Source of the DNA: Flectobacillus longus
GTDB taxonomy: Bacteria > Bacteroidota > Bacteroidia > Cytophagales > Spirosomataceae
Direction of reading: 5' to 3'
DNA: 64,000 bases
Assembly (NCBI RefSeq): GCF_030056705.1
Contig: NZ_JASHIC010000004.1
Coordinates: 248,001 to 312,000 of the forward strand
Under the pieces are notes generated by a model, which was not told the origin of the DNA, did not search any database, and was given only the letters and a program-made list of their open reading frames with translations. Positions 55,147 to 63,986 of the stretch are shown one piece after another. The number at the start of each line of letters is the position of its first letter. The stretch's first letter is position 1. The position numbers and the translations under genes were made by a program.

Positions 55147-57756
55147 CTATCTTGGACGACCACCGCCTCCGCTTGGCATACTGCCACCGCCTTGAGACTG
55201 ACCGCCACCATTACCGCCGCCGTTATTATCGCCACCGCCATCTTTCAAGTCATCATTACTAACTGATTTCTTGCGTTTTGGAGCGTCGAACGACATTTTA
55301 CCAATACGATAACTGAAGTTAATCTTGAAGTTCATGTTACGCATGGTATTAGTACTATTCTGAGTAATGATAGGTGAGTTAATTTCGCTATGAATTTTGA
55401 AGCCATTTGGTGTAAAGAAGTTTTCTGCACCAAAACCAATACTTCCTTTCTTGTCTTTGAAATCTTTCTTCACGCTCAAGCTATAGATACCAAATCCTCC
55501 TTGGAAACCTTGTAGCTGTACTTGTGTTGAGCGATAGAAACCAAATGCTTGCAAGCCCCAGTTATTACCCAAATTGTAGCTACCAAAAATACGGTAATTA
55601 GCTACCCAACCTGAGTTTGAAGCATTATATAATGGGTTTGGCACATTGTTGGCCAATTTTGCATAATACACATCTCCACCCAAACCAACGGTTAACTTAT
55701 TTGAGAAGTTGATATTTCCGAACGCGTTCATACCATAAGCATCTTGTTTACCGATGTTTTGGTACGACGTACGAATAGTATCACCAATTACATCACGAAC
55801 ACTTTCGATACTTCCTGTTGTATTACGTACAAAAGTTGACACCGTCAAGAATGTACCTTTGATAGAGGTATTCAAAGTCAATTCGTAGTTGTTTGTGTAC
55901 TCTGGGCTCAAATTAGGATTACCAGATGAAATATTCAATGGATTTGAAGCATTAACGTTCGGGTTCAAGAACTGAATCGACGGACGTTGAATACGACGGT
56001 TGAAACCTAATTTCAAAGTACTTACACTACCCAACTTACGAGAGATATTCAAACTTGGAACCAATACTCCATAAGATGGAATTGACAAAGTTTGGTCTCC
56101 ACTCTTGAAGTTTGCAGAAATATCAGTGTGCTCATAACGACCACCTACTTTCAAAGTATATAATTTTGATAAAGTAGCTGTATATGATAAGTACGCCGCT
56201 GCAATATTTTGAGTATAATTAAATACGTTTGATGCTGTCGATGAGCTTGTAGTTGGTACATAAGCACCTGTTGCTCCCTGAGCAGTGAAATATTGATAAT
56301 CTGAATTTACTGTTCTGAAAATTCCTTTAGCACCAATTTCAACCAATTGTGTTTTAGTAATTGGCGTTTGGTAATCTGCCTGAACTGTTACTTCTTGGTT
56401 ATAACTATCGTTATTGTTTTTCAAACGACTTGTTACGCTATTATCAGTCAAGTTCAACAAATTATTCACAAAGTCATTAGTACGGTTGTTACGGCTAAAT
56501 TGCGTCAACAAACTAAATTCTTGTTGTGGTTTTTTGAACGTATGAGTATAGTCGATATTCGCATCAATCGTTCCTGACAAATCTTTTGTATTAACATCAC
56601 GAAGAGTTTTTGACATCAATGTTGAAGCAGAATAGCTTTGGCTCAACAGTCCGTCTTGATAGCTATTTTGATTACGAACACCATAACGAACCGATGCCGT
56701 GATAGCATTATACTTGTTGATATCCCAATCCCAGCCCAACTGGTAGCTACCAAACAAACCATTGCTACGAGTATCAGCACTCTGAGTGTTCAACGTTTGT
56801 TTTCCGTTGTTAGTAGTAAGTTGGCTGTTTTCGAATGTACCATTTACATTATAGTTTGAACGACCAAATCCACCTAACGAGAAGCCCATATTACCTTTAC
56901 GATAATTTCCATTCAATGAAAGGTTTGCACCACGAATACCTACACTTGAATCCATGTTCAAGGTCAAACCTTGCAAATTGTTTTTCTTTGTAATGATATT
57001 GATAATACCTGAAGACCCTTCCGCATCGTATTTTGCTGAAGGAGAAGTGATTACTTCTACCGACTTAATCATATCAGCAGGAATTTGCTTCAAGGCGTCT
57101 GCAATACTTGTTGCTACAATGGTCGATGGTTTGTTGTTAATCAATACACGAACATTTGAGCTACCACGCAACGACACATTACCATCTAAGTCAACCGAAA
57201 GCATTGGTACTTTACGTAATACGTCTGAAGCATCGCCACCTTTTGAGGTAGCATCACGTTCTGCGTTATACACCAAACGGTCTACTTTGTCTTCGATAAC
57301 TGCTTTTTGACCTTCTACAGTCACTTCTTGTAAAACCTGATTTGACTGACTCAAACGAATTACACCCAAATCAATTTCGTCATTTTTATTCTGAATTTTT
57401 ACAGGAATTTTCTTAGACTGATAACCTAAGAAAGACACTGAAAGAACATAATCCCCCACTGCAATTTTATTGATGGTAAATTTACCTTTTTCGTCGGCAA
57501 CAGTACCGTCAACTGGTTTATTGGTAGTTTTACTCAATAATGCAACACTCGCAAATTCAACTGCCTTTGTAGCTGCCGAATCAATCACAAAGCCAACAAT
57601 TTTTGCAGACCCTTTTGGCGCAGCTTGTGCTGTTCCAGGTATTGCCTGTTGTTGTGGCTGCTGACGCTGTCCTCCTCCCATTCCCGCACCAGGGAACTGC
57701 GCCATAGTATTAAACCCTATAAAACTTAATACTGAAAACAATAAAACTTTTTTCAT
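55147..57756 (-). CDS. TonB-dependent outer-membrane receptor (OMP_b-brl_3 type)
   Basis: 869 residues. Signal peptide MKKVLLFSVLSFIGFNTMAQ, a Gln/Pro-rich linker, a carboxypeptidase-regulatory-like domain (about 50-135: IVGFVIDSAATKAVEFASVAL, GKFTINKIAVGDYVLSVSFLG), a plug (about 140-250: VIEDKVDRLVYNAERDATS, IPADMIKSVEVITSPSAKYD) and a 22-strand-type barrel. The C-terminal 35 residues are a Gly/Gln/Asp-rich tail (GGGDNNGGGNGGGQ) past the barrel, like the Gly-rich end of the first gene in the window. The ligand is unknown; there is no SusD partner. Transport of a chelate or peptide is likely. Confidence 0.9.
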   Translation of the reverse strand: MKKVLLFSVLSFIGFNTMAQFPGAGMGGGQRQQPQQQAIPGTAQAAPKGSAKIVGFVIDSAATKAVEFASVALLSKTTNKPVDGTVADEKGKFTINKIAVGDYVLSVSFLGYQSKKIPVKIQNKNDEIDLGVIRLSQSNQVLQEVTVEGQKAVIEDKVDRLVYNAERDATSKGGDASDVLRKVPMLSVDLDGNVSLRGSSNVRVLINNKPSTIVATSIADALKQIPADMIKSVEVITSPSAKYDAEGSSGIINIITKKNNLQGLTLNMDSSVGIRGANLSLNGNYRKGNMGFSLGGFGRSNYNVNGTFENSQLTTNNGKQTLNTQSADTRSNGLFGSYQLGWDWDINKYNAITASVRYGVRNQNSYQDGLLSQSYSASTLMSKTLRDVNTKDLSGTIDANIDYTHTFKKPQQEFSLLTQFSRNNRTNDFVNNLLNLTDNSVTSRLKNNNDSYNQEVTVQADYQTPITKTQLVEIGAKGIFRTVNSDYQYFTAQGATGAYVPTTSSSTASNVFNYTQNIAAAYLSYTATLSKLYTLKVGGRYEHTDISANFKSGDQTLSIPSYGVLVPSLNISRKLGSVSTLKLGFNRRIQRPSIQFLNPNVNASNPLNISSGNPNLSPEYTNNYELTLNTSIKGTFLTVSTFVRNTTGSIESVRDVIGDTIRTSYQNIGKQDAYGMNAFGNINFSNKLTVGLGGDVYYAKLANNVPNPLYNASNSGWVANYRIFGSYNLGNNWGLQAFGFYRSTQVQLQGFQGGFGIYSLSVKKDFKDKKGSIGFGAENFFTPNGFKIHSEINSPIITQNSTNTMRNMNFKINFSYRIGKMSFDAPKRKKSVSNDDLKDGGGDNNGGGNGGGQSQGGGSMPSGGGGRPR

Positions 57757-58309
57757 GATGATATTTTAGAAAGCCCTGAACTTTATGTTCAAATAGATGA
57801 CAAATTTGTTGATAAGTATTAATTAAGTATAAACAAAAAGTATCAGTGGTTCGATTAAAAGATAAATGGACGTTCGCCCAAATATTGCCTATTGACAGTT
57901 TTAGAACACAAAAGTTGCACTGAAAGATGGGACATAAGGTCACTTTTCGACCAAACAAAATAATTCATCGGTGAATAACATTAATCAAAGGACTTGTTTA
58001 TTCGCTTCATGCAAGGTGTTTATTTTCAGGCTCTACTATCTTAGAATCTTCAAATTTAATACATCTATCTTTCTTTTTTATCAGTTATTATAGGGGTAAG
58101 CCTACCAATGTCGAATGATAAATTAAAGGTAAATAAGAAAGCTGATATCAGGTACTTGATGATACATTTATGATTTAAGTGAAGCTTTTTTAGACGTGTT
58201 TCCCAAAGATAGGTTGAAAATAAACCCTAAATTCGCCTTGTAATTTTCGCAACATCAATTGAAGAATATTAAAACTAATGCCTTACAACTAACCACCCTT
58301 TCATATTAT
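57757..58309. other. 500-bp divergent gap, nothing recognised
   Basis: AT-rich sequence between the receptor gene (minus) and the GNAT gene (plus). No consensus promoter pair, repeat or RNA found; an 82-codon frame overlapping the receptor start is not convincing. Confidence 0.4.
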
Positions 58310-58864
58310 ATGGCAATTTTTCACACTCATAGGCTCAGACTTCAAGCATTAAAGCATAATGAATTACTGATTTGGCATCGTCATGGTCGCGAGGCTCTTG
58401 AAAAACATTTGGGTCTTATTCCATCGTCTTGGCAAATAGAACCTTTTTTTGAAGCAGAAACCCTCGAAGCGCTCGAACATTTCTGGATTCCGATGGCACA
58501 AATATTTCCCTGGGATTTTGCATGGTATTCTAATTGGGAAATTATTCTTGAAGAAGAAAATCGCTCGATTGGTGGCATTGGGTTTTCGGGTTTGCCAGAT
58601 GATAACGGCACAACAATGGTTGGCTACTTTATAGATATGCCCTATCGTAACAAAGGATATGCCTCAGAGGCGTTGAAAGGGCTTATAGACTGGGCCAAAC
58701 AAGATACAGCTATCGTACAAATTTTGGCAGATACTCCTGTTGACAATACAAGTTCAGGAAAAGTGTTAGAAAAAAATGGCTTTCAACAATTTGGCGAAAT
58801 CGAAGAAGTAGAACATATCGAAACAATCTTAGTTAGACACTGGAAGTTGAATATTAGTCGTTAG
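58310..58864 (+). CDS. GNAT-family N-acetyltransferase
   Basis: 184 residues from the ATG at 58310 (MAIFHTHRLRLQAL); a TTG at 58259 would add 17 residues unlike the family. The acetyl-CoA-binding motif is in YFIDMPYRNKGYASEALKGLIDWA, and VDNTSSGKVLEKNGFQQFGE is the family's typical end. RimJ/RimL-like, so it may acetylate a protein N-terminus or a small amine. The stop codon lies at the edge of a MITE-like repeat. Confidence 0.87.
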   Translation: MAIFHTHRLRLQALKHNELLIWHRHGREALEKHLGLIPSSWQIEPFFEAETLEALEHFWIPMAQIFPWDFAWYSNWEIILEEENRSIGGIGFSGLPDDNGTTMVGYFIDMPYRNKGYASEALKGLIDWAKQDTAIVQILADTPVDNTSSGKVLEKNGFQQFGEIEEVEHIETILVRHWKLNISR

Positions 58865-59029
58865 GGCTGTATGAAGGATTTCCAACTATTGAGGATTTGG
58901 GATTTCTGATTTCGGAAATAGAGAAAAACATTTTTGTTTTTACAAAATACAGAAGGTTACGATTCTGAAATACAACATTCGATATAAATGGTTTTATATC
59001 CCTTCGTACACGACTAATTAGTCGTTAGT
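58856..59029 (-). mobile_element. MITE-like palindromic repeat, copy D, flanked by a 12-bp direct repeat
   Basis: ATTAGTCGTTAG occurs at both edges (58854-58865 and 59018-59029), as a target-site duplication would. The inside, on the minus strand, matches copies A and B: TGTACGAAGGGAT ... GAATGTTGTATTTCAGAA ... TTTCCGAAATCAGAAATCCC. It abuts the stop codon of the GNAT gene. Confidence 0.65.
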
Positions 59030-59308
59030 ATCATTTTTTCACAATTCTCTTGTAATAATTTTTCAAAAAAAAATCCCTTACTTCGCAATCTAATTCAACC
59101 CATCTTTCGTATGTCTGTGTAGATTCAGAGGATTTGGAAATGTGCTTTTCATTTTTTTAAAAAAAATCTAAAAATTTTCAGATATACTGTGACTTCTCTC
59201 AGTTTCATACGTTAAATGAGTAGTTTTCATAGTAGAAATAGGTTTTGTGGAATAGTATTTCAAAATCTAATAAGCAAAACTATATTTTGGTGTGTTAGTG
59301 ATACAATC
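59030..59308. other. AT-rich region upstream of an orphan terminator
   Basis: About 280 bp with many A/T runs. No reading frame, but the hairpin that follows implies that some transcript ends here, so a small RNA is possible. Confidence 0.35.
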
Positions 59309-59344
59309 TTGGCGGGCTCTAGTAGGGTTCGCCAAATTTTTTTA
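59309..59344 (+). terminator. Orphan intrinsic terminator upstream of argF'
   Basis: TTGGCGGGCTCTAGTAGGGTTCGCCAA (written as TTGGCG...CGCCAA, with CTCT/AGGG pairing inside) followed by TTTTTTTA. It points toward argF', 220 nt before its start, and does not follow closely on any gene. Confidence 0.75.
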
Positions 59345-59566
59345 TACCCAGTTTATCCTTCAATTTGAGTATTTATCCAAAAATCTTCACAAAAAGTGGC
59401 AATAAGCCATTAAAATCAAGGAGTTTTACAAAAATCCTAACGTGAATCTCATATTTAGGAATAACTTTGTAGTTTGAATTCAAGACAATCGCAATGTCGA
59501 AGAATCATCTTTCAATCAATTGTTCCATTTAAAACTTGCAACGAACTGCTATCGGATATTTAAAAA

Positions 59567-60541
59567 ATGAGAAACTTCCTTTCAGTTAAAGATGCTGTTG
59601 ATGTTCAGGCTCTAGTTAAAGAAGCCCTTCTATATAAAAAAACTCCTTATGCTGACAAGCATTTGGGTAAAAACAGGACCATGGGTCTCTTGTTTTTTAA
59701 CTCAAGTTTACGAACACGCTTAAGTACTCAACGTGCAGCTCAAAACTTAGGTTTGGAACTAATCGTGATGAACGTCGGACAAGATAGCTGGGGGTTGGAG
59801 TTTGAAGATGGTGCAATTATGAATGGCAACAAAGCCGAGCACATCAAAGAAGCCGCACCCGTAGTAGGACAATATTGTGATATTGTTGGTATTCGTAGTT
59901 TCCCTAGTTTGGTTGACCGTGAAGAAGACTATTCCGAAAACGTCATGAATCAGTTTGTTAAACATACTGGTCGTCCGATTTTGAGCTTAGAATCGGCTAC
60001 TCGTCACCCATTACAGTCTTTGGCTGACTTGATTACAATCGAGGAACTCAAGACAAAGCCTCGTCCTAAAGTGGTTTTGACATGGGCACCCCACGTAAAA
60101 GCGCTTCCTCAAGCAGTACCAAACTCTTTTGCAGAATGGATGAATGCTGCTGATGTGGATTTTGTTATCACACACCCTGAAGGGTACGAACTTGCTCCTG
60201 AGTTTGTAGGTAACGCCAAAGTAACTTACAATCAAGAAGAGGCATTCAAAGATGCAGATTTTATTTATGCTAAAAACTGGTCATCTTATTCTCAATATGG
60301 TCAAATCCTAAATCAAGACCCATCTTGGATGGTGACAACGGATAAAATGAACTTGACCAACAACGCCAAATTCATGCACTGCTTGCCAGTACGTCGCAAC
60401 GTGGTAGTCGAAGATGCCGTATTAGATTCGCCCAACTCAGTGGTTGTACAACAAGCTGGTAACCGTGTATGGTCAGCACAAGTTGTAATCAAACAAATGC
60501 TTCTGAGTATTATCCGTGAAGAAAGCCCGTACTTGTTTTAA
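59567..60541 (+). CDS. argF': N-succinylornithine (or N-acetylornithine) carbamoyltransferase
   Basis: 324 residues. Carbamoyl-phosphate motif SSLRTR at 46-51, HPLQ at 147-150 and HCLPVRR near the end mark a transcarbamylase; the overall sequence (ATRHPLQSLADLITIEE, PKVVLTWAPH, FIYAKNWSSY) follows the Bacteroides fragilis succinylornithine enzyme closely. At the specificity position (Pro90 in B. fragilis, Glu92 in the Xanthomonas acetylornithine enzyme) it has Ala90 (NGNKAEHIKEA). Lack of Glu points to succinylornithine. It heads an arg cluster with argB and argE. TAACTTTG at 59462-59469 may be the -7 promoter box. Confidence 0.92.
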   Translation: MRNFLSVKDAVDVQALVKEALLYKKTPYADKHLGKNRTMGLLFFNSSLRTRLSTQRAAQNLGLELIVMNVGQDSWGLEFEDGAIMNGNKAEHIKEAAPVVGQYCDIVGIRSFPSLVDREEDYSENVMNQFVKHTGRPILSLESATRHPLQSLADLITIEELKTKPRPKVVLTWAPHVKALPQAVPNSFAEWMNAADVDFVITHPEGYELAPEFVGNAKVTYNQEEAFKDADFIYAKNWSSYSQYGQILNQDPSWMVTTDKMNLTNNAKFMHCLPVRRNVVVEDAVLDSPNSVVVQQAGNRVWSAQVVIKQMLLSIIREESPYLF

Positions 60542-60542
60542 T

Positions 60543-60575
60543 GGTGATTGAGTGCATGAGTGATTGAGTGATAAT
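60543..60575 (+). repeat. GAGTGA-type intergenic tract
   Basis: GGTGATTGAGTGCATGAGTG followed by ATTGAGTGATAATC, directly after the argF' stop. Similar tracts lie at 8454, 39131, 41812 and 63949. Confidence 0.55.
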
Positions 60576-60620
60576 CATTTTCGCCCACTCCTCCACAACT
60601 CCATCAATCTATCATATTTT

Positions 60621-60656
60621 CAAATGTACAGGTCTCATGGTCTGTACATTTGTTGT
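60621..60656 (+). terminator. Hairpin after argF'
   Basis: CAAATGTACAG and CTGTACATTTG form an 11-bp perfect stem with a 10-nt loop, followed by TTGTTT. It may partly separate argF' from argB. Confidence 0.6.
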
Positions 60657-60719
60657 TTAATAGCTATGGCATAAAAAACTATAGCAAAATCTCTGTTCAA
60701 CCAAATCAAAATAATCTTT

Positions 60720-61502
60720 ATGAAACTCACTGTTGTGAAAATTGGGGGTAATGTAATTGATAACCCAACACTATGTAGTCAATTTTTATCTGATTTTGCT
60801 CAAATTGCTGGTCATAAAATTTTGGTTCATGGTGGTGGCAAAATCGCTACTCAAATTGCTGAAAAATTAGGAATCGAAACAGTAATGGTGGAAGGTCGAC
60901 GTATCACAGACCAAGCTATGCTCAATGTCGTAACAATGGTGTATGGTGGTTTGGTAAACAAGAGCCTCGTAGCTCAATTACAAAAATTTGGCACTAATGC
61001 CATTGGTTTGACGGGCGCTGATGGTGGCGTTATTCTTTCTAAGAAACGCCCTGTAAAAGAAATAGACTACGGTTTTGTAGGAGACATTGAGCGTGTAGAT
61101 GCAGGACAAATTGCAGGAATGATTTCGCAAGGATTAACTCCTGTATTCGCCCCGTTGACTTATGACCTCGATGGCAATATGCTCAATACCAATGCTGACA
61201 CACAAGCACAAGCATTAGCAACGGCCATGTCTCAAGAATTTGAGGTCAACTTGGTGTACTGTTTTGAGAAAAAAGGCGTACTTTCGAATCCTGACGATGA
61301 CGACTCTGTGATTGCTCAGTTACAACCTGAGGAATATACTGCTTACAAAGCTACTGGCGCTATCAACAAGGGAATGATTCCCAAACTAGATAATGCTTTC
61401 AAAGCACTTGACGAAGGAGTTAAACAAGTAACTATATGTCATGCCAAAGAAGTTCTTGCCGCTGTCAGCGAAGGTAACGCTGGGACAAAGCTAACGATAT
61501 AA
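60720..61502 (+). CDS. argB: Acetylglutamate (or succinylglutamate) kinase
   Basis: 260 residues. The kinase motifs VKIGGNVIDNP, VHGGGKIATQIAEKLG, EGRRITDQAM and GLTGADGG are those of ArgB. It phosphorylates N-acylglutamate in arginine synthesis. Because the neighbouring transcarbamylase seems to use succinylornithine, the natural substrate may be succinylglutamate (inference). The length lacks the N-terminal helix of the arginine-inhibited hexameric form, so feedback inhibition by arginine is not expected. Confidence 0.93.
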   Translation: MKLTVVKIGGNVIDNPTLCSQFLSDFAQIAGHKILVHGGGKIATQIAEKLGIETVMVEGRRITDQAMLNVVTMVYGGLVNKSLVAQLQKFGTNAIGLTGADGGVILSKKRPVKEIDYGFVGDIERVDAGQIAGMISQGLTPVFAPLTYDLDGNMLNTNADTQAQALATAMSQEFEVNLVYCFEKKGVLSNPDDDDSVIAQLQPEEYTAYKATGAINKGMIPKLDNAFKALDEGVKQVTICHAKEVLAAVSEGNAGTKLTI

Positions 61503-61606
61503 ATTTTGGTATCACGCCATAGTTTTTTGATAGTCAGCAATTTACACATTCTGATTACTAAGGCTCGATGGCTCAATGCTACATTATTATTCTTCATTTT
61601 ATTTCT

Positions 61607-62539
61607 ATGAAAAGCAAAGGTCTACTTTTTGGTATTGCCATTGGCGACTCTCTTGGTGTTCCTGTCGAGTTTATGAGTCGTAAACACCTCAAGGCACATC
61701 CTGTGGAAGGTATGCGTGCCTACGGGACTCATCACCAGCCAGCAGGTACTTGGTCAGACGATACCTCCCTATCTTTTTGCTTAGCCGAACAACTTATCGA
61801 AGGTTTTGACCTAGATGGTCTAGCCAAAAAGTTTTGCGACTGGTACGATAATGGTTACTGGACCGCACATGGTGCTTTTTTTGATGTGGGTATCGCCACA
61901 CGAAATGCCATAGATAGACTATTAAAAGGTGTTTCACCACATAGCTCAGGAGAGTGCGACGAGTACTCTAACGGAAATGGCTCTTTGATGCGAACATTAC
62001 CAGTGGTATATTATACGCAAAACAAGTCTATTGAAGAGCGCTGTAGTGTTATCAAAATGGTATCAGGTATTACTCACGGGCACACTCGCACGCTAATAGG
62101 TTGTTTTTTTGTTACTGAGTATTTGCTCAATTTGATGAAAGGCAAAGAAAAACATGAAGCCTATAGCATTACTCAAAATACCGTGAGAGATTATCTGTTA
62201 TCGGTACAAGTAAAACCCGCAGAATTAGAATTATATAGTAGACTTCTTTTTGACGATATTTCTAAAATTGATGAAAGTGAAATTTTTTCTTCTGGCTATA
62301 TCTTACATACTTTAGAGGCTTCTCTTTGGGCTTTTTTAACAACAGATGACTTCAAATCCGCTGTTTTGAGAGGAGTCAATCTAGGTGATGATACCGATAC
62401 TATCGGAAGTGTTACTGGAGGAATTGCAGGCTTCTATTATGGTTTTGAGCAAATTCCTAGCGAATGGATTGAACAGTTAGCTAAAAAAGAAGAAATTGGC
62501 GATTTGGCTAGTAGATTTTCAGCAAAATTTGGTCAATAA
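61607..62539 (+). CDS. ADP-ribosylglycohydrolase family protein
   Basis: 310 residues from MKSKGLLFGIAIGDSLG; an ATG 13 codons upstream is less likely. The two metal-binding blocks of the DraG/ARH fold are present: TWSDDTSLSFC near 47 and LGDDTDTIGSVTGGIAGFYYG near the C-terminus. It removes ADP-ribose from proteins or cleaves a similar glycosidic bond. It lies inside the arg cluster, between argB and argE, with a 104-bp gap from argB and 327 bp to argE. No mono-ADP-ribosyltransferase is seen nearby. Confidence 0.88.
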   Translation: MKSKGLLFGIAIGDSLGVPVEFMSRKHLKAHPVEGMRAYGTHHQPAGTWSDDTSLSFCLAEQLIEGFDLDGLAKKFCDWYDNGYWTAHGAFFDVGIATRNAIDRLLKGVSPHSSGECDEYSNGNGSLMRTLPVVYYTQNKSIEERCSVIKMVSGITHGHTRTLIGCFFVTEYLLNLMKGKEKHEAYSITQNTVRDYLLSVQVKPAELELYSRLLFDDISKIDESEIFSSGYILHTLEASLWAFLTTDDFKSAVLRGVNLGDDTDTIGSVTGGIAGFYYGFEQIPSEWIEQLAKKEEIGDLASRFSAKFGQ

Positions 62540-62866
62540 ATACAACGTTTTAACATAGTAAGTAATCGTGCAGAATAAGATTTAAGTTATTTGTTTAGGC
62601 ACTAGGCAACAGGCACAAGGCAAAGAGTGTTAAGATGTTTTTAATAACCACAGCCATGCTTTTTTCCAAAGCCCACCGCCGAAAGCCGTTACCTGACAGC
62701 GAAATGCCCAATCATGCAATCTTACTTAACAAGCAAATATTGACAGGCTTGTTATCTCAAAAGTCGGCACATTTTTGAATTCTTTTGTTGGATGTTTGCT
62801 TAACAAAAGTGTTCATGATAATTTCGACCCAAAATTTTTATTTTTATCTCAAACGGGCTGATTCCA
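62540..62866. other. Gap between the glycohydrolase and argE genes
   Basis: It holds an inverted member of the GCCTAGTGCC repeat family (62594-62625) and otherwise nothing recognised. The size of the gap suggests argE has its own promoter, though no clear consensus pair is visible. Confidence 0.5.
62594..62625 (-). repeat. GCCTAGTGCC-type repeat, inverted copy
   Basis: On the minus strand CTTTGCCTTGTGCCTGTTGC continues as CTAGTGCCTAAAC, close to the copy at 47827. Confidence 0.6.
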
Positions 62867-63949
62867 ATGACCCTACAAGAACAATTAACCCAAGATGCTA
62901 TTGGGTTGTTAAAACAATTGATTGCCACGCAATCATTTAGTCGTGAAGAGGACAAAACAGGCGATATTCTTGAAGAGTTTTTCAGAGAAAGAAATATTCC
63001 TTTTAGAAGAAAAATCAATAACCTGTGGGCACGCAATCAGCATTTTAATCCCGAACTTCCTACCGTATTACTCAATTCTCATCACGATACCGTAAAACCT
63101 AATCCTAAATGGACACTAGACCCTTTTGAGCCGGTAGTTCAGGAAGGTAAATTATTTGGCTTAGGTAGCAACGATGCAGGTGGATGCTTGGTAAGTCTTT
63201 TAGCAACGTTTTGTTATTTCTATCATCGCAGCGACCTCAAATATAATGTCTTATTTGTGGCATCTGCCGAAGAAGAAATTTCGGGCGTAAATGGGTTGGA
63301 ATTACTTCTTAAGGATAATGATTTGCCTGAAATAGATTTTGCTATCGTAGGCGAACCCACGCAAATGCACTTGGCTATTGCCGAAAAAGGTTTGATGGTT
63401 GTAGATTGTATTGCCCACGGAAAAGCTGGACATGCTGCTCGTGAAGAAGGCGATAATGCCATTTATAAAGCCATCAAAGATATTAAATGGATTAAAAACT
63501 ATCAGTTTCCAAAAGTTTCGCCAGTACTTGGTCCTATCAAAATGTCAGTAACAGTTATCAATGCAGGCAAGCAACATAATGTAGTGCCAGATAGCTGTAC
63601 TTTTACCATTGACTGTCGTGTAACTGAGCAATATACTTTAGAGGAAATATTAGAAACAATTCGTCAAAATATTGAATCAGAGGCTATTCCTCGTTCTATT
63701 CGATTGAAGCCTTCGTCGATTCCAATGGAGCATCCAATTGTTCTAGCTGGGTTAGCATTAGGTCGTGAAACCTACGGTTCGCCAACTACTTCAGACCAAG
63801 CGGTTTTATCATGTCAATCACTAAAACTAGGTCCTGGACATTCTGAACGCTCACACACAGCCGATGAATTTATCTACCTTTCTGAAATAGAAGAAGGTAT
63901 TGATTTGTACATCAAAATGTTGAAACAAACTATTGTAGCAAATATTTAA
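62867..63949 (+). CDS. argE: M20 metallopeptidase, ArgE-type acylornithine/acylcitrulline deacylase
   Basis: 360 residues. Metal ligands of the M20 family appear in order: LLNSHHDTVKPNP, GLGSNDAGGCLVSL, ASAEEEISGVNG and IVGEPTQMHL; the dimerisation domain begins near GKAGHAAREEGDNA. In organisms with acyl-ornithine transcarbamylase, the deacylase acts on N-acylcitrulline rather than ornithine, and this gene sits in the same cluster as argF'. DapE or peptidase T are alternatives by fold, but context favours ArgE. Confidence 0.88.
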   Translation: MTLQEQLTQDAIGLLKQLIATQSFSREEDKTGDILEEFFRERNIPFRRKINNLWARNQHFNPELPTVLLNSHHDTVKPNPKWTLDPFEPVVQEGKLFGLGSNDAGGCLVSLLATFCYFYHRSDLKYNVLFVASAEEEISGVNGLELLLKDNDLPEIDFAIVGEPTQMHLAIAEKGLMVVDCIAHGKAGHAAREEGDNAIYKAIKDIKWIKNYQFPKVSPVLGPIKMSVTVINAGKQHNVVPDSCTFTIDCRVTEQYTLEEILETIRQNIESEAIPRSIRLKPSSIPMEHPIVLAGLALGRETYGSPTTSDQAVLSCQSLKLGPGHSERSHTADEFIYLSEIEEGIDLYIKMLKQTIVANI

Positions 63950-63986
63950 TGAGTGATTGAGTGAATGGTGATTGAGTGATTGTGAA
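63949..63986 (+). repeat. GAGTGA-type intergenic tract at the window end
   Basis: ATGAGTGATTGAGTGAATGG followed by TGATTGAGTGATTGTG, right after the argE stop. It continues toward the end of the window. Confidence 0.6.

Noticed and set aside
8454-63986. GAGTGA tracts as a CRISPR-like array
   Set aside because: The units are 7-8 bp, contiguous and lack spacers, and there are no cas genes in the window.
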